A DNA stretch of 64,000 nucleotides from Leptobrachium leishanense (Eukaryota; Chordata; Amphibia; Anura; Megophryidae): the NCBI GenBank assembly GCA_009667805.1, contig CM019063.1, positions 354,230,942-354,294,941 of the forward strand. The letters run 5' to 3'. A program made the translations under genes and the position numbers. This document shows positions 53,386 to 63,320 of the stretch, piece by piece; position 1 is the stretch's first letter; the number at the start of each line of letters is the position of its first letter. The notes under the pieces were generated by a model that saw nothing but the letters and a program-made list of their open reading frames with translations, did no database searches and was not told the DNA's origin.

Positions 53386-53811
53386 TGTCAGGATCCATGC
53401 CTGCTATTTGCTGCTTAATCCGTGCTTGCAGCACATCCATGAAAAGTGCCGCCCAGTCTCAGCTCTCGCTGACCAGAACCTTCACAGTTAAACACAGAAC
53501 ACACACACACCACACCCCTGTGTCTGCAATAAAGGTTCTCTCTGCCCCTCCCTCTGGACTTCTGCATTAACTTGACCTGAAAGGACCTATGATACCTATG
53601 CTCTATGTGTACCAGACCTCTGCTTTGCCCACTGACTCTGCATCCTCTCTATCAGCCCTTGAACCTCAGACCATCTCCTGACTACGATTCTTGCCTACCC
53701 CTTTTGACTCCACGCTACCCCGCAAGGTACTGTCTGTCTATAACCCCTGAATTCACTGCATAATGGGCTTAATACAACCAGACTGGGACCCCACCAGCGC
53801 TGATTCTGACA
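53386..53811 (+). repeat. Element H 5' LTR (426 bp)
   Basis: Matches the 3' LTR except for scattered changes and a 9-bp deletion (cattaacttgacc against cattaactaccattccttgacc). AATAAA (gcaataaaggttctc) occurs in both LTRs. Confidence 0.92.
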
Positions 53812-55170
53812 GAATGCAGAAGTCACACACCATTGAGCCCGCAGTGATTCTGTCAGCCCTGAAGGGCTTCGAGTTTCAGCTACTGGGGTTATTGGAGGAT
53901 ATATGGCACTTTAAAGACTCTGTAAATAACATCTCTATGGCGGTGCGTGTCCCCCTGGGGAAAAGAGGCTCGCTAACCAAAGAGGAACGTGCCTGGAGAA
54001 AAACACAGAATCTCTATGTACTGTGGGGATTCCTTGCATTTCCTCTTAAACTGCCCCGTGAGACCCCAAAGAAGGCCAGCTCCCGTGCCCGAGCCAGCAA
54101 CAGTTTCACGGCAAGCCCCAATAAAAAAGACCGCACCTGTATCCAAGCCTGCTCCTAGAGAAGCTCATGTTCCTGTGGCTAAACCCCAGCCCAGGCCTGA
54201 AACTAGAAGAGCTCCTGCGGCTAAGCCCCGGCCCAGGCCTGAAACCGGGCAGGTTCCTGCTCCTGTGGCTGAACCCCGGTCCAGGCCTGCCACCAGAGAG
54301 CCTCCAGCACCCATACATATGCCCATACCCAGAAAGAAGCTACCATCTATGCTTGCTGACCCTAGGTGTATGGAGTTCAAGACTACCAGACCAAGTGAGG
54401 AGGAAGATCTGGTGATACCAATGGAAACTGAAAACCCTGTGACCATGGAACCTGTATATCCCATACATATGGAACAAGATCCCACCATGCCTGTGGCTTC
54501 TGATCCAGCCATGGAGATAATGTGTATCCAGACTCCAGGTGTGAAGTCCATGTCCAGACAACACCTCCTGGGTAGTACTGCTACTCCCATCACTGCTACG
54601 GGTAACAGTTCGCCTGCTTCTGTGTCTGTTTTCCCTTCAGCTTTGGTTCACGTTCAACCTGTGGAGAAAATACCAGCTGTACCCACTTCCGCCAAAGTGT
54701 ATCAAATGCCCAGGCAAGACCCGGCACCACCATCACTGTACCACTCTTTGCATGAATCAGAATCTGCTGATCAATGGTTCTCTATCAACTCAGACAGCGA
54801 GGTGGAGACAGCCCCAGTGAACTCATGCCATCATAGACCCCAACGCCAGACTGCAAGACGTGCCCAAGGGCCTACGGGTGGTCCTGCCAGAAGTATCGGT
54901 GCTGCCATTCACCAGCCAAGTGTCAGTCGAACAGCTGCAGTTCCTTGCTATGATCCAGAGTGGGAATCCAGTGATGAGGATCTGGAAAACCTACCTTCAC
55001 TGCAAGACCTATTGCTAGCATTTGAGAAAAATAATGGCTATATTGGCACGGCTATTGCCAACTCCAACCCCGTCTCCAGTACTACCCGACACTCACCTAT
55101 GGAGTTTCCTTTATTCTGTGGCGCTGTATTTTCTACCCTGGCTATCCAGCCCCCTCAGAGGGCTCCATGA
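53812..55170 (+). pseudogene. Element H gag remnant
   Basis: The first frame runs from inside the LTR to 54158 and includes LLEDIWHFKDSVNN and RGSLTKEERAWRKTQNLYV. The second frame (53989-55170) picks up at HRISMYCGDSLHFLLNCPV, which looks like a Gypsy gag zinc knuckle of the C-x2-C-x4-H-x4-C type. In this frame the knuckle's first Cys is a serine. A Pro-rich linker with repeated PRPETRRAPAAKP-like words and a Ser/Pro-rich tail follow. The frame overlap suggests a one-base slip around 54000. The capsid region normally found before the knuckle is much shorter than usual, so an internal deletion is likely. No pol domain follows. Confidence 0.6.
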
Positions 55171-55651
55171 TTCTGTACTGCTAACCCTGGCATCCTGGAC
55201 TCAACTCCCTCTAACTATTCAAGAAATCGAGCCTGCAGATCCTGCGACCCTCGTTCAGAAAGAGCCTGCAACCCCAGTACCTGCAGCGGAGCCTGCAACC
55301 CCAGTACCTGCAGCGGAGCCTGCAACCCCAGTACCTGCAGCGGAGCCTGCAACCCCAGTACCTGCAGCAGAGCCTGCAACCCCAGTACCTGCAGCGGAGC
55401 CTGCACCCCAAGTACCTGCAGCGGAGCCTGCACCCCAAGTACCTGCAGCGGAGCCTGCACCCCAAGTACCTGCAGCGGAGCCCGCACCCCTGGCACCACC
55501 AATGGAGCCTGCACCCCAGGTACCTGCAGCGGAATCTGCACCCCAAGTGACTTCAGTCGAGACCCCCAAAGTCATTACTGTAGAAGATTTTGGTGTGATT
55601 ATCTCCTCCGTGCCAGCCTTGCTAACCAGGTCAGTGCCCTCACTGAATTAG
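55022..55651 (+). CDS. Element H Pro/Ala repeat ORF (EPATPVPAA units)
   Basis: An open frame of 209 codons whose core (55256-55560) is about eleven copies of a 27-bp unit encoding EPATPVPAA, with EPAPQVPAA variants. Low-complexity repeats like this are known in the linker of some gag proteins; a function here is not supported. It overlaps the end of the gag remnant frame, and a further frame (55651-56079) continues to near the 3' LTR. Confidence 0.45.
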   Translation: MRKIMAILARLLPTPTPSPVLPDTHLWSFLYSVALYFLPWLSSPLRGLHDSVLLTLASWTQLPLTIQEIEPADPATLVQKEPATPVPAAEPATPVPAAEPATPVPAAEPATPVPAAEPATPVPAAEPAPQVPAAEPAPQVPAAEPAPQVPAAEPAPLAPPMEPAPQVPAAESAPQVTSVETPKVITVEDFGVIISSVPALLTRSVPSLN

Positions 55652-56079
55652 TGAAGGTTATTCAGCTTCACCAGCTACAGTATGCTGCCATCCTGGAGTC
55701 ACCCCTGGAATCCATTCCTCCCATCATACCTGTGCCAGCCTTCAATCTGGATATTCCCTCAGGGACATCCGAATATCCCAGAAGGTTTACAGGAATATCT
55801 AAAGTGGACACCCCCATCAGTCGTACCAGCAAGAGACTATTCACCACCACATCCCTGGGTATGCATAATCCTCCTGTAGTCTCTGCCATTCTTGTATCCA
55901 CAGATTCAAAAGAAACACCCATCCTGGAAAACCTTACCAGTGAGCCATCTACTGTCCACCCCTGTGAAGGTACTCTGAAGCTGTCCAAAACCAAAGCAAG
56001 GAGACGTCAGAGGAAGGCCAGTACCCTGGCTACTGAAAAAACTGAGGATCCGGTACCTTCTAGTGATGAACCTATATGA
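55651..56079 (+). CDS. Element H downstream ORF, unknown
   Basis: A 142-codon frame with MKVIQLHQLQYAAILE at the start and a basic cluster SKTKARRRQRKAS near its end. I recognise no domain. It sits between the repeat ORF and the polypurine tract, where gag or an extra protein of the parent element may have ended. Confidence 0.35.
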   Translation: MKVIQLHQLQYAAILESPLESIPPIIPVPAFNLDIPSGTSEYPRRFTGISKVDTPISRTSKRLFTTTSLGMHNPPVVSAILVSTDSKETPILENLTSEPSTVHPCEGTLKLSKTKARRRQRKASTLATEKTEDPVPSSDEPI

Positions 56080-56155
56080 ACTTTTATTTTTGATTCTTGC
56101 AGGTCATCAAGCAAGCCCGTTCGCATCCAGAGGTCGCTCCTTAAGGGGGGCGATA

Positions 56156-56590
56156 TGTCAGGATCCATGCCTGCTATTTGCTGCTTTATCTGTGCTTGCA
56201 GCACATCCATGAAAAGTGCTGTCCAGTCTCAGCTCTCGCTGACCAGAAACTTCACAGTTAAACACAGAACGCACACACACCACACCCCTGTGTCTGCAAT
56301 AAAGGTTCTCTCTGCCCCTCCCTCTTGACTTCTGCATTAACTACCATTCCTTGACCTGAAAGGACCTATGATACCTATTCTCTATGTGTACCAGACCTCT
56401 GCTTTGCCCACCGACTCTGCATCCTGTCTACCAGCCCTTGAACCTCAGACCGTCTCCTGACTACGATTCTTGCCTAGCCCTTTTGACGCCACGCTACCCC
56501 GCAAGGTACTGTCTGTCTATAACCCCTGAATTCACTGCATAATGGGCTTAATACAACCAGACTGGGACCCCATCAGCACTGATCCTGACA
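56156..56590 (+). repeat. Element H 3' LTR (435 bp)
   Basis: Same termini and order as the 5' LTR, directly after the purine-rich tract at 56142-56155. Confidence 0.92.
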
Positions 56591-56604
56591 TTCTTACGTT
56601 TTTT

Positions 56605-57486
56605 TTATGTTGCCTCAAGCACGTGGTACCTAAGCGTACCGGTGTCTTTCCCACGCTTGAGCCTCACCTGACATAGATTACAAATAGCAATGGTGCGGTC
56701 TGCTGCACATTTCTTAAAGAACTCCCTGACAGCAGAGTTCCTGGATGTGTGCTTTGAGACAACAGCGCTCTGCACCTGAGAAGCTCTGACATCTGATGCC
56801 TTGGACTGGCTAGTGCTACGGTTGGTCATAGAGGATGTTGTGCCTTGTGTTTGTTGTGCCTCCTCCTCCTCACTTGACTCCTCTGTTCGATCAGGCACCC
56901 AGGTCGAGTCAGTGACCTCATCATCATTGTCATCACCCCCTATCTCCTCGTCACTGGAACCAACTTGGCAGTATGCTGCAGCTGCTGGGGCAACGTGAGT
57001 ACCAGATATTTGTGTGTCATCACTGGCATCCCCTTCCTCTAGGTTGATTATACTCCCTTCCTCAACCTCAGATACTGAATCAGAGCACTGTAGTTGCTGC
57101 GCATCCTCAAGCAGCATGTCACTCTCGTTGTAGTCAAACAATTCAGCTGACTCCTCTGTGTGTGATAGTGAGGCTACGGCAGGAGTAGCTGTGGACATGG
57201 AGGCTGCATTAGATGCTTTGGCAGCTGAGGTGGACTGTAAAGCACTACAAGCCTGGCTGGCAGAGGACTGGGAGGATGAGGATGGCCTGGTTAGCCAATC
57301 CACCATATCCTCTGTATGTTGCTGCTGCTTTAGACGGCCAGCACCCGTTAGAAAGGACAAGCGTGCCCCTGCAGAGGAAGCACCATGTCCACGATGACCA
57401 GAGGCACAGCCTCCTGACACAGAGGCTGCTTGCCCTCTTATCTGTGCCTGGGAGCGACTGCCTTTCCTTTTTGGTCTTTTTGACAT
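56605..57486 (-). pseudogene. hAT-A copy G transposase N-terminus with BED finger (intact frame)
   Basis: 293 uninterrupted codons from ATG at 57486 (MSKRPKRKGSRSQ). The basic start is followed by an Ala/Ser-rich stretch, acidic patches and the BED finger NSAVREFFKKCAADRTIAIC, CNLCQVRLKRGKD, with the later His present (LRYHVLEAT). This is the best-preserved N-terminus of the family in the window. It stops where LTR element H lies between it and the catalytic part. In an undisturbed gene it would continue into 53380. Confidence 0.85.
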
Positions 57487-58359
57487 GGTGAGTGATATAT
57501 AGGATTTTAGATATACAGAACTCTGGTATAAAGATTTCCAGAACTCTGGTATAACTCAGTGAGACACCCTGATAGCTGACAGCCAGTGACAAGACACAAA
57601 TTACAATTCCCAGAAACCACCTACAACTCAGTGAGACCCTCTGATAGGACCCCCTGATAGCTGGCACCAGTGACAAGACACAGATTACAATTCGCAGAAA
57701 TCTGCTAGAAGTATGTGGGACACCCTGATAGCTGGCAGTGAGAAGACACAGATTAGAACAATTCCCAGATATTTTGTAGAAATGAAACCCCCACAATTGC
57801 TGGTGGCAGTGAGAACACAAAGATTAGAGCAATTCCCAGATATTTTGTAGAAATGACTGACCCCCACAATTGCTGGTGGCAGTGAGAACACAAAGATTAC
57901 AACAATTCCCAGATAATTTGTAGAAATAAGACCCCCAATATACTTGGTGGTGGTGAGAACACAAAGATTAGAACAATTCCCAGATATTTTGTAGAAATGA
58001 GATCCCCCCCCCTAATAGCTGGTGGCAGACTGGCAGTGAGAACACACACTAACACAACAATCTCCTCTCAAAAAACACGTGGGAAGCCCTAGTGTGCTGC
58101 GGGACTTAGCTCTGTGAGCCCATGATTGGGCAAAATTTGTCCAATCAGGACTCTGAGCCGTGATTGGCATAGTCTTGAACCTGTCTTTCACCTGACCTGT
58201 GGTCATGTACAAGGCTGTAGCCAATTACAAGCTTCAGGCCAGTGGAGAAAGTGCATTGTGGTCCATTGTGGGCGAACATACAGCGAACACGCGGAAATGT
58301 TCGTAGTTCGCGAACAGGCGATGTTCGAATCGAACTCCGAACCGAACAGCTCATCCCTA
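57487..58359 (-). repeat. hAT-A copy G 5' non-coding region with tandem repeats
   Basis: Imperfect units of about 65-70 bp with 'acaaagattagaacaattcc cagatattttgtagaaatga' at 57700-58010. Then a region shared with A (gcacactatataaggc-like and 'caatcatgggctcacagagc' words), then the TAGGGATGAGC terminus at 58359. Confidence 0.75.
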
Positions 58360-58605
58360 ATGGCTATCTCTTATGCTGCAGTCTAAATCGCCAGCAATTT
58401 TTCTGCATGATTCAACAAGTGACCCCCAACCTTACTCCAGTAATACTCTCATCTAGTGCCTGCTTCATCACTAAATGCAGGATGTGAGCTGAGCACCGCA
58501 CACCCACAAATCTTCCATCCCAGAGAGCCTTTATCATGTTAGTTCCACCATCAGTTACAGCAAAACTTATTTGAGCTTGTGTACCCAGACTGCTCCCCTA
58601 GCCAC

Positions 58606-58613
58606 TGTGCCAT
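58606..58613. repeat. Element E left target-site duplication (TGTGCCAT)
   Basis: TGTGCCAT at 58606-58613 recurs exactly at 62062-62069. Joining across it restores the hAT transposase frame F. Confidence 0.9.
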
Positions 58614-58859
58614 CAGGACTGTATCTTGGCCGACTAGGCCTAGGGCGGCACTTTTTCTGGGGTGGCAAAAAAAGGAGGCCTCCGCACTAAGAACATTGCC
58701 CTGCAGCTCACACAGTGTGACGGCTGCTGGAGTGTTTATCCCCGGCAGCCGCGATATCAGAATGTGCCTCGAAGGCTTCAATGCAGCGTGTGTGCCTCCC
58801 ACATTGTATCCACCAGCACGGAATGCTGCATTGGCCCCGCCCCTTTATTCACGTGACTA

Positions 58860-59114
58860 AGTCACGTGTTACATAGCAGCAGATGAGAGCAGAGGATGAA
58901 CAGGGCTGTGGTGTGAGCCTGGCTGCAGCATCAGGGAGCCTGCCACTGCCAGCCTGCGTTAAGAACCCAGAGGCTGGAGCAGATAGAAGAGAGCAGAGAG
59001 GCCGGCAAGATCGATTTGGAGGTGATGGGATGCTGCTGGTGGTGGTGAGTGATGATGACCCACTGTGTGTTTTGTGAAATTTAAAGTGGGGGAACTTGGA
59101 AGATAATTGTGGAG
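58860..59114. other. Interior of element E, unique GC-rich sequence
   Basis: No recognised gene. A short ORF at 58883-59077 has no identifiable domain. Confidence 0.45.
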
Positions 59115-61010
59115 TGGGAGCAGGCAGGCAGCCCCCTCACTTTATTCTCGTGCCCCCCCAAAAGCAGGCAGCCCACCCTCACTTAATTCCCCCTGCAGCA
59201 GCCAGCCCCCCTCTCTAAATCCCCCCCTGCAGCAGCCAGCCCCCTCTCTAAATCCCCCCCTGCAGCAGCCAGGCCCACCTCACTAAATCCCCCCTGCAGC
59301 AGCCAGCCCCACCTCACTAAATCCCCCCTGCAGCAGCCAGCCCCACCTCACTAAATCCCCCCTGCAGCAGCCAGCCCCATCTCGCTAAATCCCCCTGCAG
59401 CAGCAAGCCCCCTCACTAAATCCCCCTGCAGCAGCTAGCCCCCTCACTAATCCCCCCTGCGGCAAGCCAGCCCCACCTCACTAAATCCCCCTGTGGCAGC
59501 CAGCCCCACCTCACTAAATTCCCCCCCCTGCGGCAGCCAGCCCCACCTCTAAATCCCCCCTGCGGCAGCCAGCCCCACCTCACTAAATCCCCCCTGCGGC
59601 AGCCAGCCCCACCTCACTAAATCCCCCCTGCGGCAGCCAGCCCCACCTCACTAAATCCCCCCCCTGCGGCAGCCAGCCCCACCTCACTAAATCCCCCCCC
59701 TGCGGCAGCCAGCCCCACCTCACTAAATCCCCCTGCAGCAGCTAGCCCCCTCACTAAATCCCCCCTGCGGCAGCCAGCCCCACCTCACTAAATCCCCCTG
59801 TGGCAGCCAGCCCCACCTCACTAAATTCCCCCCCCTGCGGCAGCCAGCCCCACCTCACTAAATTCCCCCTGCGGCAGCCAGCCCCACCTCACTAAATCCC
59901 CCCCTGCGGCAGCCAGCCCCACCTCACTAAATCCCCCCCTGCGGCAGCCAGCCCCACCTCACTAAATCCCCCCCTGCGGCAGCCAGCCCCACCTCACTAA
60001 ATCCCCCCCCTGCGGCAGCCAGCCCCACCTCACTAAATCCCCCCTGCGGCAGCCAGCCCCACCTCACTAAATCCCCCCTGCGGCAGCAAGCCCCACCTCA
60101 CTAAATCCCCCCCGTGCAGCAGCCAGCCCCACCTCACTAAATCCCTGCAGCAGCCAGCCCCACCTCACTAAATCCCCCCTGCAGCAGCCAGCCCCATCTC
60201 GCTAAATCCCCCCTGCAGAAGCAAGCCCCCCTCACCAAATCCCCCCTGCAGCAGCCAGCCCCCTCACTAAATCCCCCCTGCAGCAGCCAGCACCCTCACT
60301 AAATCCCCCCTGCAGCAGCCAGCCATACCTCACTAAATCCCTGCAGCAGCCAGCCCCACCTCACTAAATCCCCCCTGCAGCAGCAAGCCCCATCTCGCTA
60401 AATCCCCCCTGCAGCAGCAAGCCCCATCTCGCTAAATCCCCCCTGCAGCAGCCAGCACCCTCACTAAATCCCCCCTGCGGCAGCCAGCCATACCTCACTA
60501 AATCCCTGCAGCAGCCAGCCCCACCTCACTAAATACCCCCCTGCAGCAGCCAGCCCCATCTCGCTAAATCCCCCCTGCAGCAGCAAGCCCCCCTCACCAA
60601 TCCCCCCTGCAGCAGCCAGCCCCCTCACTAAATCCCCCCTGCAGCAGCCAGCACCCTCACTAAATCCCCCCCTGCGGCAGCCAGCCATACCTCACTAAAT
60701 CCCTGCAGCAGCCAGCCCCACCTCACTAAATCCCCCCCTGCAGCAGCCAGCCCCATCTCGCTAAATCCCCCCTGCAGCAGCAAGCCCCATCTCGTTAAAT
60801 CCCCCCTTCAGCAGCAAGCCCCATCTCGCTAAATCCCCCCTGCAGCAGCAAGCCCCCTCACTAAATCCCCCCTGCAGCAGCAAGCCCCACTCACTAAATT
60901 ACCCCCTGCAGCAGCCAGCCCCCACTAAATCCCCCCTGCAGCAGCCAGCACCCTCACTAAATCCCCCCCCTGTGGCAGCCAGCCCCACCTCACTAAATCC
61001 CCCCTGCAGC
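59115..61010. repeat. ~35-bp minisatellite (ccctgcggcagccagcccca type), about 50 units
   Basis: Units of 32-37 bp containing 'gcagcagccagccccacctc' and 'actaaatcccccc'. Sub-blocks differ by cagcagc or cggcagc and by loss of the cacct word, which suggests several expansion rounds. C-run lengths vary from unit to unit. Confidence 0.95.
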
Positions 61011-61344
61011 AGGCAGACCCCTCACTATAGTCCCCACCACAGCAGGCAGCCCCCCTCACTATAATCCCCCACAGCAGGCAACCCCCTCACTATAATCCCC
61101 CACAGCAGGCAACCCCCTCACTATAGTCCCCACCACAGCAGGCAGCCCCCCTCACTATAATCCCCCACAGCAGGCAACCCCCTCACTATAACCCCCCACA
61201 GTAGGCGGCACCCCCTCACTATAACCCCCCACAGTAGGCGGCAACCCCCTCACTATAACCCCCCACAGTAGGCAGCACCCACACTATAATCCCCCACAGC
61301 AGGCAGCACCCCTCACAATAATCTCGCCCCCTCACTAAAATCAC
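61011..61344. repeat. ~33-bp minisatellite (cactataatcccccacagca type)
   Basis: Ten or so units of 'ggcagccccctcactataat' and 'ccccacagca', probably derived from the neighbouring array (shared cagc, ccctcacta). Confidence 0.9.
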
Positions 61345-61700
61345 CCCCCCACAGCACACGTTTCTGTGGGTTTATTTTTATTGCGGTGTAGCTCTGTGAT
61401 AAACATACACAGCGCATGTTTCTGTGGGTTTATTGCAGTGTTGCTCTGTGATATACATACACAGTGCACATTTCTGTGGGTTTATTGCGGTGTTGCTCTG
61501 TGATAAACATACATAAAGCACGTTTCTGGTGGTTTATTGCGGTAGTGCTGTGATAATCCGACACATTGCACTTTTCTGTGTGTATATTGCTGTGTTGCTC
61601 TGTGATAAACATACACAGCGCACATTTCTGTGGGTTTATTGCTTTGTTGCTCTGGGATAAACATACACAGTGCAGCGTTAGTGCTCACGTGGACTGACCA
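61345..61700. repeat. ~60-bp tandem repeat in element E
   Basis: Five units with 'tttctgtgggtttattgc', 'gttgctctgtgataaacat' and 'acacagtgcacat', related to the units in D, J and B. Confidence 0.85.
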
Positions 61701-62274
61701 CGTGCTAATTCAACCAATTAGAGCACCTGTGATCCAGTATACTTGACATGCATGCATGACTGATCTTTGAAAAAAATGGTTGAATTTACAGATTTCATTA
61801 TTTTATTTGATTATCTCGTAAAATAATAAATACAACATTTGAAATGGTAAACAAAATATACAACTAGGCCGTTGGTATACACTTTTAATAACAGAGAGGA
61901 AGAGGCGGAACCCTAAGAGGAAAAGGTGGAGCCTAAATAAGGGGTGTGATTTAAACATGAAGAGGCGTGACCTTGACCGGAAGGGGTGTGTCAATTTGAA
62001 ATTGGGGGGGTGCACAAGGTTAGTCAGGCATAGGGCAGCACAAAACCTAAATACACATCTGTGTGCCATCATGTTTTTAAGTGCATGTAGGATGTTATTT
62101 GTGGAGTGCTTCTGATCCAGAACCTCAGCATGGAGGAGTATTGCTGTCTTCTTTTCCGCAACAGCGGCACAAGGCTGAGCAATTTTGGTTTTTCTTGCCC
62201 CTGAACTTGTTGGTTGCTTATGTTTGTTCTTGCACATTGGTCTGCCACCTATGTCCAGTCAAGGACAGGAAGGC

Positions 62275-62282
62275 ATGCTGGC
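62275..62282. repeat. Candidate hAT-A copy I target-site duplication (ATGCTGGC)
   Basis: The 8 bp directly left of the TAGGGATGAGCC terminus. The matching copy would lie beyond the window, so this is unverified. Confidence 0.4.
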
Positions 62283-62849
62283 TAGGGATGAGCCGAACAC
62301 TCCCGAGTTCGGTTCGTATTCAAACCCGAACTTTCCAAATGTTCGTATCCGAACTCAAACTCAATACAAGTCAATGGGGCTGAAAATTCGATTTTTAGAG
62401 TGCCCTCCAATAGGGCATATATGCTAGATATTTGCCATAAAAGGTGTATGGGGGTCCGGGTAGTGCCCTGGGGGACAGGAAACAAGGACAAAAAGTCTTA
62501 AAAAAAACGTTTTTAAAAGGGACAGTGAGTTTTCCATGAAATAAGGGTTAAAATGAAAAATTCATTCAAATATCGTGCCTAGGAGGTCCCCATAACCTGC
62601 CCATGAAGTGGCGGATTTCTAGGATGTATAGAAACACTTGAAAACAAAAAAATTACGTTTCAAAAGACGGTAAATGCTTTTCCTTTAATTTATCCATAAA
62701 CAACTGCTTGGGGCGGCAGTCTGTATGAAAAGAGGAGACATTTTCGGACACGCAGAAAAAGTTTAGTGATTTTTTGGCTAAATTATTGTGAAACTTATGC
62801 AGGCTTTGGATGAAAGTAACAATAGGTGCTTTAAAATTGGGCCTTTAGC

Positions 62850-63280
62850 GTCGGCAACAGTGCCGTCACACCGTAACCCCTCTGAGGATATGAATCTGAT
62901 ACAGGCGTCAGTGGCAGTGCACCCAAATATTGTGCTTTTGGTGCCAGGCCTGCAAGTACTATCATACAGCAACCCCTCTGTGGTATTGTGGAAGAATGCA
63001 GGGGTGGACCATGTGGTCCTATAAGAAAAATATATGAATCTGGTAATGCGCGTCAGTGCACCCAGATATTGTGCTTTTGGTGCCAGACTGCCAGGCCAGC
63101 AAGTACTATCATACAGTAACCCCTCTGTAGTATTGTGGAAGAGTGCAGGGTTGGACCCTGCGGTTCAAAAAATTTAAATTATATAAATCTGGCACAGGCG
63201 TCAGTGCAGCCAAATATTGTGCCTTTCACGGCAGCAAGTGCCTTCACACCGTAACCCTTTTGTGGTATTGTGGAAGAGTT
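62850..63280 (-). repeat. hAT-A copy I 3' non-coding repeat units
   Basis: Three to four units of about 130 bp with 'caggcgtcagtgcagccaaa', 'tattgtgcctttcacggcag' and 'cctctgtggtattgtggaag'. Confidence 0.8.
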
Positions 63281-63320
63281 CAGGGCTGGAGCTTTTGTGA
63301 ATGCAGAAGACCTCCCCGAT

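Larger units (their letters stand above)
53386..56590 (+). mobile_element. Non-autonomous LTR element H
   Basis: LTRs at 53386-53811 and 56156-56590 both begin TGTCAGGATCCATGCC and end CTGACA. The flanking 5-bp TSD is TCCTT (53381-53385) against TTCTT (56591-56595), one mismatch. The interior of 2.3 kb encodes only a gag remnant and a Pro/Ala repeat protein. The polypurine tract (taaggggggcgata) is at 56142-56155. It is inserted in the hAT-A copy G transposase. Confidence 0.9.
50846..58359 (-). mobile_element. hAT-A family copy G, 3'-truncated, minus strand
   Basis: The right (5') terminus reads TAGGGATGAGCTGTTCGG in element orientation and ends at 58359. The transposase runs leftward through 57486-51227 and is split by LTR element H (53386-56590). 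The last several hundred bases of the family's 3' end (present in I at 62283-62850) are missing at the left edge, so no second TSD can be shown. Confidence 0.88.
58614..62061. mobile_element. Non-autonomous hAT-type element E (family of D)
   Basis: Termini CAGGACTGTATCTTGGCC and (reverse complement of right) CAGATGTGTATTTAGG, imperfect. The family match to D covers the left 60 bp and right 270 bp. Most of the interior is minisatellite (59115-61340), plus ~60-bp repeat units at 61345-61680. No transposase. Confidence 0.88.
58360..62282 (-). pseudogene. Different hAT transposase fragment (F), split by element E
   Basis: On the minus strand, the segments at 62072-62282 and 58360-58613 read as one hAT transposase. 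It runs KTAILLHAEVLDQKHSTNN and HALKNMMA (62075-62150), then, after element E, QWLGEQSGYTSSNKFC, VTDGGTNM (58540-58565) and VRCSAHILHLVMKQALDES (58440-58510). The last part is the conserved C-x-AHxLxLxxxxA block of ZBED-type hAT enzymes. It is clearly different from the hAT-A transposase. Its ends are cut by hAT-A copies G and I, so both termini and the hATC domain are absent. Confidence 0.8.

Noticed and set aside
55211..55575. Minus-strand Gly/Cys/Leu-rich ORFs
   Set aside because: Complement of the EPATPVPAA repeat; no independent support.
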